Below are positions 62,402 to 64,000 of a stretch of DNA of 64,000 nucleotides, piece after piece; the first letter of the stretch is position 1; the number at the start of each line of letters is the position of its first letter. Position numbers and translations under genes: made by a program. Location: NCBI GenBank assembly GCA_039621445.1, contig CP154955.1, positions 10,342,241 to 10,406,240 of the forward strand, in the 5' to 3' direction. The notes below the pieces were generated by a model. The model did no database searches. It was not told the DNA's origin and saw only the letters and a list, made by a program, of their open reading frames with translations. The DNA is from Euglena gracilis (lineage: Eukaryota > Euglenida > Euglenophyceae > Euglenales).

Positions 62402-63880
62402 GTGTTTCGGTCTAAGATACAACCCGACCCACCGGTAAGAGGACCATATGGTTATGCATTCATACCTTTGCAAGAAGGAGTGCGGCCCACCCGACAAAAA
62501 CCATTTTTCATGCACGGGGAACGAAAAGAAGCTTTGGAAAAAATCACTCAAGATTGGATCGATATGAAATTCATCGAGCCAGCCACAACAACAAATTCAG
62601 AATGGCTCTCACAAACTTTCCCCGTGCCCAAAAAGTCAGCCGATTTTCCTTGGAGGGGAGTTGTTGACATGAGGGGACCCAACAGCCAATCCCGTAGATG
62701 CAACTACCCTCTTCTGAAAATCGAAGACATCCTGGTGAAGCATGGCGCAAACCAAATGTTCTACATTTTGGATTTAAAACAAGCCTTTCACCAACAGCCG
62801 GGTCACACGGATAGTAGGCCTTTAACTTGCTCCTTCACAGCAAAAGGTCTTTACCAATGGAGGGTAAATGTAATGGGGTTTACCAATGCCTCACAACAAT
62901 TTCAACAAATGATGGATGACCGTTTAGCACCCGTAAGGGATATTGCTACCCCATACATTGATGACATTTTGGTAGGGACTACCGTCGGGGAGGGGGAGGA
63001 CCTCCTCGAGGCACACAAAAGGGGTTTGTGTAGGGCGTTGGATTTACTCGCCGAGGAAATTTGTGTTGTGGACCAAAAAAAAGCGGAATTATTCATCAAA
63101 GAAGTGGATTTTTGTGGCCAGATTTTGGGGCATGGCATTCGTCGGCCGGCCCCTGGCAAATTACGTGCCATTGAAAAATGGGAGGTTCCAACAACCATAA
63201 CGGCCTTAAGGGCTTTCTTCGGCTTCACAAATTATTACAACACCTACATGCACATGTATGCTCAAGTTGCGGCACCTTTGCAAAATAAGTTAAAGGTCTC
63301 TAGGGACGAAGGCAAGAAAGGGAGCAAAAAATGGGTTGAATTCGGGGAGGATGAACACAAGGCATTTGAGGAGTTAAAGAAACGGTTGTGTTCCGGTTTG
63401 ATTCTTCAAAGAGTGGACCCTGATAAACCCTTTGCTTTGAGAGTAGATGCAAGTGGGTATGCCGTAGGAGCAACTTTGGAACAACTTAAAGAAGGAAACG
63501 GTACGCCCACACCCCAAGATGTTTGGACAAAAAAACGGTGCCTGTTGCATTTATGTCCCGAAATCTCACCGAGGGGCAAAGCAAATGGACCCCCCCCCCG
63601 GGAATTGCAGACATATGCCATAAGTTTGGCACTCCAAAAATGGAAACGTTGGTTTGGTCTCCAACCAATTTTGGTGTTGACCGATCGCCAAAGTTTGGAA
63701 GCATGGGCAAAAGAAGTGCTCGACACCCCAAGTGGACCGGTGGGGAGGAGGGGCACGATGGCACCAAATTTTCTCAAAATACGATTTGACAGTGGGGTAC
63801 ATTCCGGGGAAGGAAAACACCATTGCCGACATTTTAAGTCGGTGGGCGTACCCCGCTTCGCAAGCTCTAAGGGACATTAG
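62402..63880 (+). CDS. Reverse transcriptase / RNase H of Ty3-type element
   Basis: A 492-codon frame. Reverse transcriptase: TFPVPKKSADFPWRGVVDMR, FYILDLKQAFHQQPGH (motif A Asp), NVMGFTNASQQFQQMM (motif B), ATPYIDDILVGTTVGEG (YIDD active site), then the connection LRAFFGFTNYYNTYM. RNase H: FALRVDASGYAVGATLEQ with its first catalytic Asp, and ILVLTDRQSLEAW with a later Asp. The order protease, RT, RNase H and the FFGFTNYY signature place it with Ty3/gypsy. The RNase H part changes frame at an A run (63529) and a C run (63590) and again near 63755; the corrected frame ends beyond this ORF. Confidence 0.85.
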   Translation: MFRSKIQPDPPVRGPYGYAFIPLQEGVRPTRQKPFFMHGERKEALEKITQDWIDMKFIEPATTTNSEWLSQTFPVPKKSADFPWRGVVDMRGPNSQSRRCNYPLLKIEDILVKHGANQMFYILDLKQAFHQQPGHTDSRPLTCSFTAKGLYQWRVNVMGFTNASQQFQQMMDDRLAPVRDIATPYIDDILVGTTVGEGEDLLEAHKRGLCRALDLLAEEICVVDQKKAELFIKEVDFCGQILGHGIRRPAPGKLRAIEKWEVPTTITALRAFFGFTNYYNTYMHMYAQVAAPLQNKLKVSRDEGKKGSKKWVEFGEDEHKAFEELKKRLCSGLILQRVDPDKPFALRVDASGYAVGATLEQLKEGNGTPTPQDVWTKKRCLLHLCPEISPRGKANGPPPRELQTYAISLALQKWKRWFGLQPILVLTDRQSLEAWAKEVLDTPSGPVGRRGTMAPNFLKIRFDSGVHSGEGKHHCRHFKSVGVPRFASSKGH

Positions 63881-63999
63881 TAAACATGGTTCGGCCGAGG
63901 ATAAGAGGGAAATGGAGGAGCTCGTAAGAGAGGAGATGGAAGATGAGAAAAATTGTTTGTTGGTCAAAGTCAAAAATCAGCCTAACTCTCGTAACATCT
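63755..63999 (+). CDS. RNase H C-terminus and tether, running off the window
   Basis: In a second frame, YDLTVGYIPGKENTIADILS, then RWAYPASQALRDISKHGSAE and a Glu/Lys-rich helix, is the standard end of a Ty3-type RNase H (PGKEN-x-x-AD-x-LSR) and the start of the linker to integrase. It is still open at about 64000. Integrase and the right LTR must lie beyond the window if present. Confidence 0.7.
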
Positions 64000-64000
64000 G

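Overview
The window is nuclear DNA from a eukaryote, most likely a single-celled alga or related protist with a repeat-rich genome. Coding exons are short, rich in G/C at third codon positions, and separated by GT-AG introns of about 0.5-5 kb. Between them lie microsatellites, fold-back elements with long G or C runs, and decayed retroelements. No bacterial operon, CRISPR array or rRNA is visible. I cannot name the lineage from sequence alone. Almost every long open frame in the window is microsatellite translation and is not reported as a gene.

Layout. (1) 1.9-10.3 kb, plus strand: five exons whose phases fit together and spell a response-regulator receiver (REC) domain, as in hybrid histidine kinases. 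(2) 10.3-27.3 kb: no confident gene, only a few exon-like stretches among fold-back elements, poly-T, TG and CA arrays. (3) 27.36-43.68 kb, plus strand: a gene of nine or ten exons with a CinA-like N-terminal half and a nicotinate/NMN-adenylyltransferase-like C-terminal half (GSFNPLHPGH ... DKPP ... SSTELR). Both halves point to pyridine-nucleotide (NAD) metabolism. Its first intron holds a tRNA-related SINE and a 2-kb fold-back element. (4) 39.19-45.71 kb is repeated in tandem at 45.71-53.74 kb. The duplicate carries the nucleotidyltransferase exons but not the CinA-like exons. (5) Both copies end in a tyrosine-recombinase (DIRS-type) retroelement. Copy 1 is cut inside the reverse transcriptase by the duplication junction; copy 2 continues to its recombinase at 55.6 kb. 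(6) 56-64 kb: a Ty3/gypsy-like retroelement with coiled-coil gag, a cytosine-C5-methyltransferase-like domain, an NPPW (Dam-like) domain, aspartic protease, reverse transcriptase and RNase H. It runs off the right edge before any integrase.

Most notable: two different methyltransferase-like domains stand side by side between gag and protease in the Ty3-like element, and the second of them also occurs in the DIRS-type element. The tandem duplication left a separate nucleotidyltransferase-only gene whose exons differ from the parent mainly at synonymous sites. Fold-back elements sit repeatedly inside TATG/TACA microsatellites.

Limits: exon boundaries come from reading frame, phase and family knowledge, without transcripts. 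Many retroelement frame breaks lie at homopolymer runs, so some may be sequencing errors and not real mutations.
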